Assembly (NCBI RefSeq): GCF_901709675.1
Contig: NC_051093.1
Span: 2,565,053 to 2,629,052 of the forward strand
Source: Syngnathus acus
Lineage: Eukaryota > Chordata > Actinopteri > Syngnathiformes > Syngnathidae
Reading direction: 5' to 3'
Length of the DNA stretch: 64,000 bases
The position numbers were made by a program, and so were the translations under genes. Position 1 is the stretch's first letter. Each line of letters begins with the position of its first letter. Shown piece by piece: positions 10,887 to 21,410 of the stretch. Under the pieces are notes generated by a model, which worked only from the letters and a program-made list of their open reading frames with translations, searched no databases and was not told where the DNA came from.

Positions 10887-11304
10887 CTGAACCACAAAAA
10901 CAACAAGAACCACATCACCGGCAGGGAAACACAACAAAAATTTAGGCCACATGCAAAGACGACGTCAGAGCGTGCAGGCGAGAAAATGCCACAAGAACAA
11001 AATTTGGATCAGGCCGGGCAAAACCACCAGCATTTTCGAGATTTGGCTCTACCTTTGCAATTGAAGGATTATTTTTTTAAATTTGCCCTACCCCGATCCA
11101 GATTCACAAACACCACAAAAAAAAACCCAGACAGCAACTACAAACGTGCGTTGACTGACGACGGCTTTTCCTGCCAACGAGCTGGCGTCTGATGGCTGCT
11201 AGCATGCACTCATCATGCACGCCGCCATCATCATCATCCTCATCATCATCAGGATGCTGTCGTGCTGTGAGGAACAAGACGCGTGAAGGAAAAAGAGAAA
11301 GCAC
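10887..11304 (-). other. intron D-E with three sense TGCATG motifs
   Basis: This 418-bp intron has donor GTGCTT and acceptor CAG. Sense-strand TGCATG sites are at 11214-11219 and 11203-11208 (86 and 97 bases after exon D) and at 10950-10955 (64 bases before exon E). A (GAT)n-like run on the sense strand (rc of 11226-11250) sits immediately upstream of the first pair. TGCATG is the RBFOX protein's own recognition sequence. Confidence 0.85.
11203..11219 (-). promoter_or_regulatory. paired TGCATG RBFOX-binding motifs downstream of exon D
   Basis: Two TGCATG hexamers on the gene strand are separated by five bases, 86-97 bases downstream of the exon D donor. In RBFOX target genes a downstream intronic UGCAUG usually promotes inclusion of the preceding exon. 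Autoregulation of the 93-nt RRM exon is known in RBFOX genes. Confidence 0.6.
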
Positions 11305-11397
11305 CTCGATCTTGCGTCCCTCTACGATTGTACCGTTTAGTTTCTCCCGTGCGCGGTCGGCGTCTGTGCTCGTTTCGAAAGTTACAAAGCCGAAGCC
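11305..11397 (-). CDS. rbfox3: rbfox3 exon D (RRM core, RNP1)
   Basis: This 93-nt exon encodes [20 protein letters not shown] and then [11 protein letters not shown]. The acceptor is gccgtcttcag and the donor GTGCTT, a weak donor. GFGFVTFE is RNP1, the central beta strand of the RRM that stacks on RNA bases. ETS[ST][20 protein letters not shown] matches RBFOX3, where RBFOX1 and RBFOX2 have [24 protein letters not shown]. The exon is in phase 0 at both ends; skipping would remove RNP1 and leave an in-frame protein unable to bind RNA, a known autoregulatory isoform type in this family. Confidence 0.98.
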
Positions 11398-13291
11398 CTG
11401 AAGACGGCAACGGCGGTGCCGGCGGGAGGAAGAAAAAGAAGAAGACACAGAAAAAGGGGAGAAGGTGAGCAGCCGCGGTGACAAGTTGGCAGATTAATTA
11501 GCAGCAGTTAGCAGAGAGCAAAACACAGCAAAGAGGACCCGGCTGACAAAGCGGGTCCGGCTCGGCCCAATTAAAGAGGCGGAATGTCAGGAAAACAGGC
11601 GCCACGCTCTGCTAATTAACGACGTGGTGAGAAAAGACGACGACCAAGAAGAAGAAGACGTCTCTCAGCGTTAGCTGTAAACACACGGTGCGCTAATTAA
11701 CGTTGTCGGGTGAGAGGCAGCAAGGTGATGTTTGCGTCGGGCCTTTGCGACTCACTGAGGTTTGGACTTTTGGCTTTGACGTCCAATTGCAAAACTTTGG
11801 CCACGCACGAGGATGAAAAGTGGAAATGGTAAAACTTTCCTGTCAAAAACAAAACACTTTACATGCATAATTGCTAAACACTCATTTTGGGTCTCTTTGT
11901 TTTGCTTCAAAGTTCTTTTGTTTTTTTCAAACGCAATCTCACACAAGCTTTACAAGTTCATCTTTCAGGGGAATATCTGAAACTAGCCTACGATGTCTGT
12001 TTGAAATACTTGCTGTGTCTTTCTGGGGATGGATTCTTGAGACTTTTTTTTGTGGGGCTGCTCAGGATGTCTATCAAACTACCAGACGGGGCTGATATTG
12101 TATAAAAAATAAATGAAAAAAAAATCACATTTTGTACCAGGTATACTGTTTCACAGCCATGGTTCAAACGTCCGCTCATGCTAAATTCTAATGCTAAAAG
12201 GAAGCAAACAATTCTAATTGATCGGGCATTGGCAGGAAGCTCATTAAGGAGTCTAACAACGTTGTGAGCGGTGGGACAAAGGGAGGTGGTGAAAAATAGC
12301 ATATTGACTTGAAAAGGCAAATGCAACGTTGCCTCCCCCTCCCTTCCGACCAGCAACGGCGGCCAGCTTTTCCCCGGGGGAGGGGTGAGGGCAAAGCTGT
12401 CACTTGGGTGACTTATGTTGCGGCCAACGCAGAGCCGACTTGCCAGCCTGCACCTGGGCCACCTTTCAAATATCATGCTGGACTAACAAAGCCTCCCTTC
12501 CTGACCTCAAAGTGGCTTTCTTAAAACAAACAAACAAACAAACAAACAAACAAACAAACAAACAAGGAAAAAAAAAACAAAACAAAAACAAACAAACACA
12601 TTTTTTGACTTCCTTCTTGTTTGAATGTTTTGCCAATGTCGGCACTTTACTTGCAGCTATTTTTGTCCCGCCCAGCACCGTCCAATCTCAATTTGCGGCG
12701 AAGGTAACACAAGTGGGAAACGGCACAACGGGCTAGCGCTCGACCGGCCCGGCCATTGGCGGCATCTGGCGTAAATCGGGCCGGCCCGTCCTTGGCGGAG
12801 ATAAAGCAACGCATTGAAAAAAGCAATTGAGGGCAGAATGAATCCTTTGGACATCCACCCGAGCGCCGTTATCCCCTCCATCTCATTTTCCCTTTTCTCA
12901 CACACGCGCGCACGCACAGAAAGGAATAATTAGCTTGCAACGGGTCCCGGCCGAGCAGCCATTTTTCAAAGCGGACAAACATATTGAATGCAAATGGCTT
13001 CATAGGAAATAGATTGTTTATGAATGTCCCGCTAGCTTCATTATAGAAACGAGCGAGGCATGCTGGGAAATGCGCTTTGTAAGGCACGAACAGGTTGATG
13101 TTAGCACATTTCCACAGCAAAGTGCTGTTTGTGTGACGGTTGCACTTTGGGGGCCAAAAGGCAACTTTTTATGCTCAACCATTGTCTTTTTTTAGTCCAT
13201 CATGGCGAAGTCATCGAGCGAGCGAGTTCGGAAAAACAAGACGAGAGCGCGTAACGAGGCCATGAAGCAGCTGGCGGTGCGGCCGACTCAC
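11398..13291 (-). other. intron C-D
   Basis: This 1,894-bp intron has donor GTGAGT and acceptor CAG. It contains an (ACAA)n microsatellite at 12525-12565. The remaining sequence is ordinary, without recognisable genes. Confidence 0.8.
12525..12565. repeat. (ACAA)n microsatellite
   Basis: About ten perfect AAAC/ACAA units are followed by a degenerate A-rich stretch to about 12600. Confidence 0.95.
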
Positions 13292-13345
13292 CTTGGATCC
13301 TCGCTCGTTAAAGATAATCTCCACGTCTAAGATCTTTCCAAATTG
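13292..13345 (-). CDS. rbfox3: rbfox3 exon C (RRM)
   Basis: This 54-nt exon encodes QFGKILDVEIIFNERGSK. The acceptor is tgttctgcag and the donor GTGAGT. It forms the first helix and second strand of the RRM and is identical to human RBFOX1, 2 and 3. It is phase 0 at both ends and equals the mammalian exon in length. The final Lys is the first residue of the RNP1 consensus K-G-F-G-F-V-T-F completed by exon D. Confidence 0.98.
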
Positions 13346-13645
13346 CTGCAGAACACAAAAGGGGAGGGAAAGGGAATTAGGAACACGCCGCTCAGTCTTG
13401 ACACACACAACAAAAAGTCAGGAAAAGCCTACTTGAACTTTATTTTCAATATCTTTTTTTTTTGACAGTTGCACTGCTTTGTATGTCGCGCGCCCAGATT
13501 GGAAACTGCTTATTGGATGTTTTTTTTTTAGCTGCTATTTTATCAAAGCTGGACAGCATTCTGTCTATTTGTCACAATTACGTGTTTTCATAACGGTTCA
13601 AACACTGCATATGTCCTCTTTATGCCTCAGTCGAGTCTATTTGTT

Positions 13646-13695
<50 letters not shown>

Positions 13696-14474
13696 TGTGT
13701 GGGTCTGCACTGCAGCATTTCTGCTTGTTGACTGGTGAATGCAAGTGTTCTTTTTATTCTCCTGAGCCTGCGGCGGAGTTCGGACTTGTGAAGCGGCCGC
13801 TACCTTTGCTCCGCTATCATGTAGCCGCCCCCCCACGCCTCCCTCCCCTCCTTTTTCATCATCTTTGTTTGGACGCTGGCACAGTCAACAGGAGCCGGGT
13901 CGGCCCCCGCGGGAGGCCCGAATGAAAGCAAGAAAATAAGCGCCACTTTTAATTGCCGTGTGCGCTTATTTGCTTTCAAGTCTTGACGCACGTCAGCAGA
14001 CAATTTTTGTATTTTCAGACTTTTTTTTCTAAACGCATTAGACAGTATTCCCATAACTAAACATGGTGCTATGTTGAAATACATGCTGTTTTTTTTTTGT
14101 GGCCTGTTAGAACCTTTTGGTGACCAATTGTGAGCGAATGAGCAATTTTTGGAGATGGCGAGCCATCAATTTGCCCGCAGACGGGGCCCGACTCCATCTA
14201 CGCATCTGGCGGCAAAAAGTCCAATTAGCTGCGGCCGCTTAAACGTCCATTTTTGGCTCCATTTGGAGCCGTCAGATGTTGGCCTTCTATTCTTATGACG
14301 GACGGCGTTTATCCAGGCGTAAGACGCTTTGCCTCATTAGTAGCGCGCTCGCACCTCGCAAACCAGCTTCGGTAGACAGGTGAGCTCTTCTTCACTTTCT
14401 CTCACAATCAAGTTCTACTTTTTTTATACTCAATTAGCCAGAGAGCAGGTAGACGTTTGCCGGCTGGTACTCAC
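13346..14474 (-). other. intron B-C
   Basis: This 1,129-bp intron has donor GTGAGT and acceptor CAG. It contains a long (GT)n microsatellite at 13648-13702. No other supported feature was seen. Confidence 0.8.
13648..13702. repeat. (GT)n microsatellite
   Basis: More than 20 GT units lie on the plus strand, read as (CA)n on the gene strand, with TTTG units at the edges. An intronic CA repeat can act as an hnRNP L-binding splicing element, but nothing here shows that it does. Confidence 0.95.
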
Positions 14475-14603
14475 CCCAAACATTTGCCTCAGGTCAGGGT
14501 CCCGGAAGCGGAAGGGAATGTTGGACACGTGTAATCGTTTTGGCTGCTGCTTCTCCGACGAATCTGAGTGCTGCGAGGCGTCCGTTTGCGTCACGTCGTC
14601 TGA
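14475..14603 (-). CDS. rbfox3: rbfox3 exon B (start of RRM, RNP2)
   Basis: This 129-nt exon encodes [20 protein letters not shown] and then [23 protein letters not shown] (first part [15 protein letters not shown]). The acceptor is gttccccgacag and the donor GTGAGT. LHVSNI is RNP2. [14 protein letters not shown] is invariant across vertebrate RBFOX proteins and includes the aromatic residues of the loop that recognises the [15 protein letters not shown] matches RBFOX3; RBFOX1 has NKSQPKRLHV. The N-terminal part is a Ser/Asp/Gln-rich linker and is shorter than in RBFOX1 (144-nt exon). Phase is 0 at both ends. Confidence 0.97.
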
Positions 14604-17600
14604 CTGTCGGGGAACACAAATGGACATACGATTGGTATTTACAAACAAAAGTCAAAAAGTCATATGAATGAAAAGGGTTTTTCTCAAACAAGAACAAAAT
14701 ACATACAAAAACAGATAAAGTTGTGAAAATAGACATTTATAATAGACACAAAAACAACAAAGACGTTATTTAAGAAATAAAACCCACCAATAAGAAATCA
14801 AATTTTTTTTAGAAAAACAATTGAATTACTATAACAAAAACGTTTTTTTCAAGAAAGACAACAACAAATTTGGTCATACTAAAATGTTTTTACGTCTTTT
14901 GCTATGATTATAAATTGATGTTTGGACAAGTGAATTAAAAAACAAATATTTCTTCTTTTGATATTCCGCTTTTTCTTCTGCAAAAGAGGTCTTGATTTCA
15001 AAATCTAAGTGAACCGTCATCCGTTTGCTTGAGCGGTCCCCAGATGTCACTTTTATTAGCCTCAATGATTTTCTGGAAGCCCCAAAATGCATCCGGCAGC
15101 GGCCATCTTGAGAAGCGCGGTGTTCCCGCGTCACTCATTTCTCAATCCCGTCCGGATGAGTTAGAATGTCAACGTGGAGCTTGCGCGTCACAAATCGGCG
15201 TCTTAATCTCTGGCATTTAGCTTTTGAGCTCGCCGCAAGATTGAAGGCGCTGACAAAAAAAGCAGCGGGTATAGATCCCATGGCGGCCCGGCCCAGCGAG
15301 AGCGCAGACATTAGCGGCGGCGACGGCGCTCGGGGTCCCCTCACGTAGTTGTTTCAATCATTATGCCAACGCCGTGCTGACATTTCGATATAAACGACGA
15401 CGTCGGCTGACAAATCCCGCTCTATCGCCGCAGCGACACTGCTGATGGATGTCGGCCGGCGTTCAGGTGGACGTGCGTTTTTGCTTTTTGTGGGAACAAA
15501 CTCGCTGGGGAAATCTTTGCAGCGGGACCTCGACTTGCTAAACCGTCAACGAACGGCGCTAATTGGGAAACAACTGGACGAACCGGGAACCCTTACGGGA
15601 GATCCGGAAGCAACACGCCGTGGTCTTGCCGTGGTCTTTTTCCCGAGCACGGCGCAAATGAGCTCAGCGATACATCGGCTCCAATTCATCACGGCGAGAT
15701 CGTCGTTATGGCGCCGATGGTGATGATGATCTCCTTTATTATTACCATTATCATAATCACAATCTCCACGGCGACGGCTGTCATTTATTTGCCATTTATG
15801 GCCCATTTCCAGTCGTGGCCGACATCCATTGTGAGCATTGACAGCGCTTTGATTCAAGGTCCCGCTCTGTCAGGTCCTCGCTGGCCGGTAGGACCCCCCA
15901 CCACTCCCCCCACTCTCCCCCTCCCCTCCAGGCCATCTTGAGTGTGCTGAACAAAAAAGATGTCCAAGGATTTGTGTGCCAGCCATTCGGCCGGTGGGGC
16001 TCTCAACTCCGCCGTGGAGGTTAATAGCCCGAGTGGCCGTGTTGGGCTCGGGGGTGACACGTCGCAGACAGATGTCGGAGGGTGGCGAGGAACCGGAGGC
16101 CCCCTCCCTCCCCTAATCCCAGCACGCCGCGGGTCAATCGGCTTCATCGCTCACACAAGACACCGTCGACCTTTAGCGGAGTGCCGCTCGAACGCCGTTG
16201 GAGCGTGTCTGTTTGATCACGCCGAAGCGTTTGCAAACATCCAGATGAACTTCCAGGATCTGTCGTAGGACTACGTTAGAGGACTACCATGTCTTCAGAT
16301 TGCTACTTCGGATTCTGGTCAGACTGACTTGTTGCCATCTTCTTCCCATGTCACGTGCCTTCGGATCCTCAGCCCGCCTCTTTGGCTGGCTGTCCTGCTT
16401 CCCCGTCTACCGAGCAGATGGCCTTCCTGATGTCCTACCTGTCTGACTTCCTCACCCTTTTGCTCGCCATACTCGACACGAGCCCGCCTGTTGACCGGAC
16501 ATCCGCCTCCTTGCTCCCTCACTCGCTTCCTGACTTTGCTCCCCGTTTGTTTGCTGACTACCTAGCTAGCCGCCTCTGTGCCGTCACTGCCAACCTGGTT
16601 GAGAAATGGCGGCGTGGCAGCGGAAACTAATGACCCGCGCGGCTCCGCCAGGGGAGGCCACCATCAGCGCCACTTTGCTGTCCCGACAGCTGCTGTCAGA
16701 GGGAGGAAGAGGGAGGAGGCGGCGGGATGCGCGAGGCGGCGTCCGTGCCAACGCGAGCTGTCATCTCCGGCGGCTCGCTGGCTTCCTGTTCCGCTGCCGC
16801 CGCTCCCAAAAGACTCCCGCTTGTTATTTGCTGTTATTTGCAAATCGGGCGCAAAGTGCCGGCCTCAGCACTTTTGGCTCCTCCGTGCAGAGTGGCATTA
16901 CAAGAGCATAATTGAAACCATCTGATTGGAACGCGGCCAGGCAGGTACAGTAGATTACATCTGATTCAAGCGAGAGAGCGAGCATTAATTTATTCTTTGT
17001 AGCTCTCACCGCTTCACTTTGCTTGTTTGTTTGCTTCTTCTAAAGAAGTCGTACTTCCCAAATGTGTCAGGTGAAACCGCAACACTGACGCAGATGCTAA
17101 CGTGCGCTAGGAGCTGCAAGGTGGTGAACTGTGACTGAGGCTGCAGTAGGAATTTTCCCCAAGGGCAGCAATTTGGACCCTACTGGCCAATTGCGGTAAT
17201 TGCAGCTTTTAAAAGGAATTTCATTGCTCTTTGATGGAGCAAAGTCTGAGAAAGTAAAAATATTTTTTTATGTCCCCTTGTTGCAATTTCAAATTTGTAC
17301 TCCATCTTTGCTCCTCATCCATCTCCTCCTCCACATCCTGCGTATCGCTTGCTCATTATTTTTGTAGTCCAGTGACTCAGGCGAGCGGCCTTGCTGTTCT
17401 GTCATGCCACAACAAGAAGGTCAGATCAGGCTAAACGGTCCTTTTCAGCGGCTTTTCTTCAGACTTTCAAGGATTTTTCCGTCTGTTTCATAACGACATT
17501 ATAATTGATGAACTATTAGCACTTCTTTACAAATGTCCACACGGCGCGTCCTTGGCGGCGCAGACGGCGAGTGTGACTTTAGCGTCAGCACAAACAAAGA

Positions 17601-17901
17601 GGCGAGGGAGCGCGTCGGCTTGGGCGTCGCTGCGTTTTTTTTTGGTGTTATCGCAGTCACCCAGAATCCCCTTTGGAGAGTCTTCTTACTGCAGAAAAAT
17701 GTGGAATTGAGTGCTGCCCTCACGCCGGCCTCCTTAATTTGTTATCTGAACGCAGAGTGATTACTCATGAAATTCACGCCGACCTCGGACGATTTGAAGC
17801 CGGCCAGATAACGAGTCGGCCGCCGCTCGGCCGGCACTCCCCCCTCCCCCCACCCCTCTGCAACATCTCCCGGGATTGTCGCACAAGTCATCCCCCCAGA
17901 G

Positions 17902-18468
17902 CAGTGCTTCTCAACCTTTAGAGAGGCAAGGCACTTAACGTTTCAAAGAGAAAACTACACAGCGCTCCAGCAAACAAAAGGGGCACAAAACTACTTTGCG
18001 TCACGTCTCGTCCCCAGTTTTGCTATGTGTCTGGGTTGCCATGGTTTCTGATCGCGCCGCCCTTCCCCTCCTGTGTCACCTCAATCAATGTAACCGCGGT
18101 CACCTGCCTCGTGTTTCGTGTTTTGTATTTAAGTCCTGTCTGCCCCTCACTCCCCATCGGATCATTGTGTTGTCGTAATGTCTTGTTCTCGTCATGTCCT
18201 GTTGTCTTCTTGTCTCACGTCCCGGTCAGTCAGTCGAGTTATTGTTTTGTTAAGTCATGTCAGTTTGCCGAGTCTGTTAGTTTTGTTTTCTCCAATAAAC
18301 CCTGGTCCAAGCTGCATTTGGTCGCCCTGCTCCATCCGTTCCATGACACTTTGACTTACAAGTTCATTTTCTACTGTGAGCAAGCTCATTACTCAAATTA
18401 CAGCAATGAAATCAGAGGCTCTGAACTCATCCCATTTAGTTTCATGTTTGTACTAAAGAAAAGCACTG
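17902..18468. mobile_element. probable hAT-type nonautonomous relic, interrupted by an LTR
   Basis: The left end reads CAGTGCTTCTCAACCTTTAG, very close to the CAGTGGTTCTCAACC terminal inverted repeat of vertebrate hAT elements. It is followed by an AGGCAAGGCACTTA segment typical of fish copies. The right end AAAGAAAAGCACTG (18455-18468) is an imperfect inverted copy. An LTR sits between them. No matching 8-bp target duplication was found, so the right boundary is uncertain. Confidence 0.45.
17999..18348 (+). mobile_element. probable solo LTR (Gypsy-type), 5-bp TSD
   Basis: This 350-bp segment is flanked on both sides by CTTTG (17994-17998 and 18349-18353), a 5-bp target-site duplication. It begins CGTCACG (probably a mutated TGTCACG) and ends CATGACA, making a short terminal inverted repeat TGTCA/TGACA. 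Inside are a TATTTAAG TATA-like box near 18126 and AATAAA near 18293 in plus orientation. No internal retroelement coding sequence is present, consistent with LTR-LTR recombination. Confidence 0.65.
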
Positions 18469-20084
18469 CTGTATTTAAAGTGTTTTAAGGGGCGTGGCCT
18501 AGTGAGTGCCATCAGAAGGTGCAATCCTATTGGCCAATTGTGTCACAATTGCTCATTGTGCCGCAGTGATAGTCATTTTTCCAAAAGACTATTATACATG
18601 TGAGTTTGGTTCTGTTGCCTGTCTACATGAGTTGCTGCACTGCTCACGTATCGTCCATTGTTGATTTGTTTATCAATTTGTACGGGCAAAATTTTGAAAT
18701 GCTCGTTCACTAGACGACAGAAGGTACCAGACAATTAAGCTGTGGATCTAAGTGTTACTATGTCCACAGTGTATCTACTGGCAGCGAGGGGGAGGAAAAA
18801 CGATCCTGTAATATTTTCCTTGGCACAGTGGTTGAAAATGGCTGCCCTCGAGGTCCGGCTCTGGAGGGCAGACGAGGATACACTGACGGATGGCGAGCCA
18901 GCTAGCGAAGGAAGGAGGGAGCGCTCGTTAAAACGTACGTCACACAGCCCTCTCGCTTCTTTTTAAGTCTTTAAGTCCAAGAGCTGTGCAGAGTAAAGTG
19001 GCGTCAAGGGAGACGTGCAAAGGGGAGGTGGTGGTGGTGTTCGCCGAAGAGAATCTGCGCCTTCAATCTGTGCTTCGGCAATCAAAAGGCGTTTGGGCCC
19101 ATGTGGTGGGGGCACCCGAAGCTGCTCGTGCCATTAAAGTTGGCGCAATTCAGCGGTGGATGACACCGTGCCACCAGCCCAGAAGGATTAGACTCTCTGT
19201 TTAAACCCTGATAATCCCCTCTCGACCCCCACCTACCCCCCCACCCCCATGTGTGTATGGAAGAGGAGGAGGAAGGGGGGGAGGCCACCACCTCGAGGCT
19301 CTTTTCCCGGCAGGGGCACACATGAATCGCTGCGAGATGGCGAAGGCGAGAGAAGAAACGGACGGCGAGGGATGCGAGAGGCGTTCGGAAAAAGGGCGAT
19401 GAAAATGGAGGGGGGCAAAGTCGCTTCTGCCGCCTTTCAACTGGCTGGCAGAACAGAGCACTCACTGTAAATCAAAACCAGCTGACAAGGCGCAGTGGCT
19501 CAACAAAGATGCGACAAGTTTTGTTGGTATTGCTAACATGGAGTCAGATTTTGATTTTTGCAGCATGAATGAAAAAGTGAAGATCTACTTTAGCGCGCTG
19601 CGCAGCTCACGCTAATTGCGGTCCCAAAAGACGGCAGCTAGCAGCTAACAGTTCATAGCGTTAGCGTGACCCAGATAAAGCGGCAGCCGATCGTCGACCC
19701 CTCCCTGCAGGTGTTTTCCTACCAGGAGAGAGACGAGAGCGCGGCCCTGAGGTCTTAAGGTTCTCATCTCCATCGGCGTTACTCGAATTTGCGGACGCGT
19801 TGCTGAGCTTGAGCGGCGCCAAACGGCTCCGCTTTTATCTCCATCTTTTCCTTCTTCCTGCCGCCGGGGGTGAGCCGCGGGTCAAAAGTATTTCAAGAAG
19901 CGAGAATGCAAATGCAGAATTGAAACTAATTTGCAAAGCCGCACAGGAGGACTGCTTTGTGGAAAGCACCAGCTTTGCCCGCTGATTTATCGGGTGGCTA
20001 AAGTTTGACGCGGGGCTACATACGGTCCCGCTTTTATCCAGCCCGCCGAGCTTTCACGTGATCAAGAGTTTTGGTATACGGTGG

Positions 20085-20460
20085 TGGCTTGAGATATGAG
20101 GGACACAACTTAGAAATTTGTCAAGATACGAGCCACAGCTCACATGTACATCAGTTTCTATTCAAATCTGTTAGCTGAATCCTAACGCAATGTGATGAAA
20201 GTTAAGATTTATTTCTTTGTGTTAAGCAATGACTATAAGACAATGACAACCCTCACAAGCATAGTTTTTACCTTCTGAAAAAAATAAACTGACTACAGTA
20301 ACTTATAGTAGTTGTGTAACTCTTCTTTTGTTAGTATGACTGTATTCTACTGCACCCTGCTGGCAAAGTTGTGAACAGCAGAAGGAGCTGAATTCAATTA
20401 AACATGATGCTAAAACTATCTAAGACCAAGTTATTTATTTCTTATTCACAATAGGTTATT
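20085..20460. repeat. possible decayed dispersed repeat
   Basis: The phrases GGCTTGAGATATGAG and TCAAGATACGAGCC are reminiscent of a dispersed fish repeat, and the AT-rich interior contains CTGCACCCTGCTGG. Boundaries and class are not clear. Confidence 0.25.
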
Positions 20461-21110
20461 TGACATCTACGATGTTCATTTTCAAAATCTCGATTTTGCA
20501 CCGCTAACGAGTCCGAGATTCCGTTAACGTCAGCTCTCTGGATGTTTGATAAATGTTTGCCCCCACTCGCAGGAAGGAGACCCCCTCCCTCACAAGTACA
20601 GAGATCAGGAGGCCCCTAAATCAACAACCCCGATAACGGCGCTCGTCTCGCATTAATGCACATTTCTGCTTCTCATGCAAAAATAAGCAGAAAATTACAC
20701 ACTTGGAGTCATGTGAGCGCTGCAAGTACTCAAGTATGAATGCAGAAAAGCGTGTAGCTCTTGCATATATTGAGCACTAGAAGGCTTCAGAGCCGATGCA
20801 CTGATATACGTGTATATATAAATATAAATCTTTAGTTTATTTATGACTGTTTTCGGTTAAAAATTTGATGAGCCCAAGGTTAGAACGTGTATATTCCATA
20901 AGACAGCTACATCAAAAAAAGGTTAGGAGTCACGACATATATTTGCAAACGTCTTTGCAACCAAAAACCAATGTTGGCTACGTTCACCAGCTTGAGGAGA
21001 AAACAAGTGTTATGAAAGACTCAGTTGACATTTGAGAAAGAAGAGCCAAAGGTGTTTACTTGCTGGCGGCCTGCGAGGAAGAGTGTTTGCAGGTGCCGAG
21101 CGACACTGAC

Positions 21111-21365
21111 CGGTGCGGAGGCGGGGGCGGCGATACTGGGCGGGCTGCTGTCGGCGCCCGGCGCCGGCTCGCCGTGCGTAGGTGTGGGGGTGTACAGCGT
21201 CAGCGCGTGCTCGGCCACGCGGCTCTGCCCGCTATAGTCGGGCGTGGGGAGCGGGTGTGGGGCCGCAAACTCGGCGGGGATGCCGTTCTGTGGGGGCGGG
21301 GGGTACTGGGCCGCGGTGTAGGGCTGGCTCATGGCGTCCGCGGGGTTGGGGGCCTCTTGGTTGCC
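21111..21365 (-). CDS. rbfox3: rbfox3 exon A (N-terminal domain)
   Basis: This 255-nt exon encodes [20 protein letters not shown], then [40 protein letters not shown] and [14 protein letters not shown], ending [11 protein letters not shown]. The acceptor is gtctgtctcccag and the donor GTCAGT; both ends are phase 0. GNQEA is the standard RBFOX common-exon start spliced to alternative first exons. The internal ATG at 21330-21332 (MSQPYTAAQ) corresponds to the MAQPYPPAQ start of RBFOX3. The domain is Pro/Ala-rich and probably disordered. Human RBFOX3 has Gln/Thr-rich sequence near the end of this region, whereas this protein is Ala/Pro/Ser-rich. Confidence 0.96.
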
Positions 21366-21386
21366 CTGGGAGACAGACACAGAAAC

Positions 21387-21410
21387 ACAAATAAATAAAT
21401 AAATAAATAC
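21387..21410. repeat. (ATAA)n microsatellite beside exon A acceptor
   Basis: About five AAAT units lie on the plus strand; on the gene strand this is (TTTA)n, 20-45 bases upstream of the exon A acceptor, inside or next to the expected branch-point and pyrimidine-tract region. Confidence 0.85.

Larger units (their letters stand above)
14604..21110 (-). other. intron A-B
   Basis: This 6,507-bp intron has donor GTCAGT and acceptor CAG. It contains a probable hAT relic interrupted by a solo LTR (17902-18468), a low-confidence dispersed repeat at about 20085-20460, a pyrimidine-rich section at 16300-16580 and a sense TGCATG at 20674-20679, 432 bases after exon A. No further exon was recognised. 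Confidence 0.75.

Noticed and set aside
16300-16600. CT-rich block with CCTGACTTCCT-like phrases, and similar blocks at 27060-27430 and 29740-29850
   Set aside because: Only compositional similarity (CCTG, TGTCC, CTTCCT); no consistent period could be set by eye.
20085-20460. Possible functional gene or exon in an AT-rich intron segment
   Set aside because: The phrasing resembles a dispersed fish repeat and no splice-compatible frame joins exons A and B.
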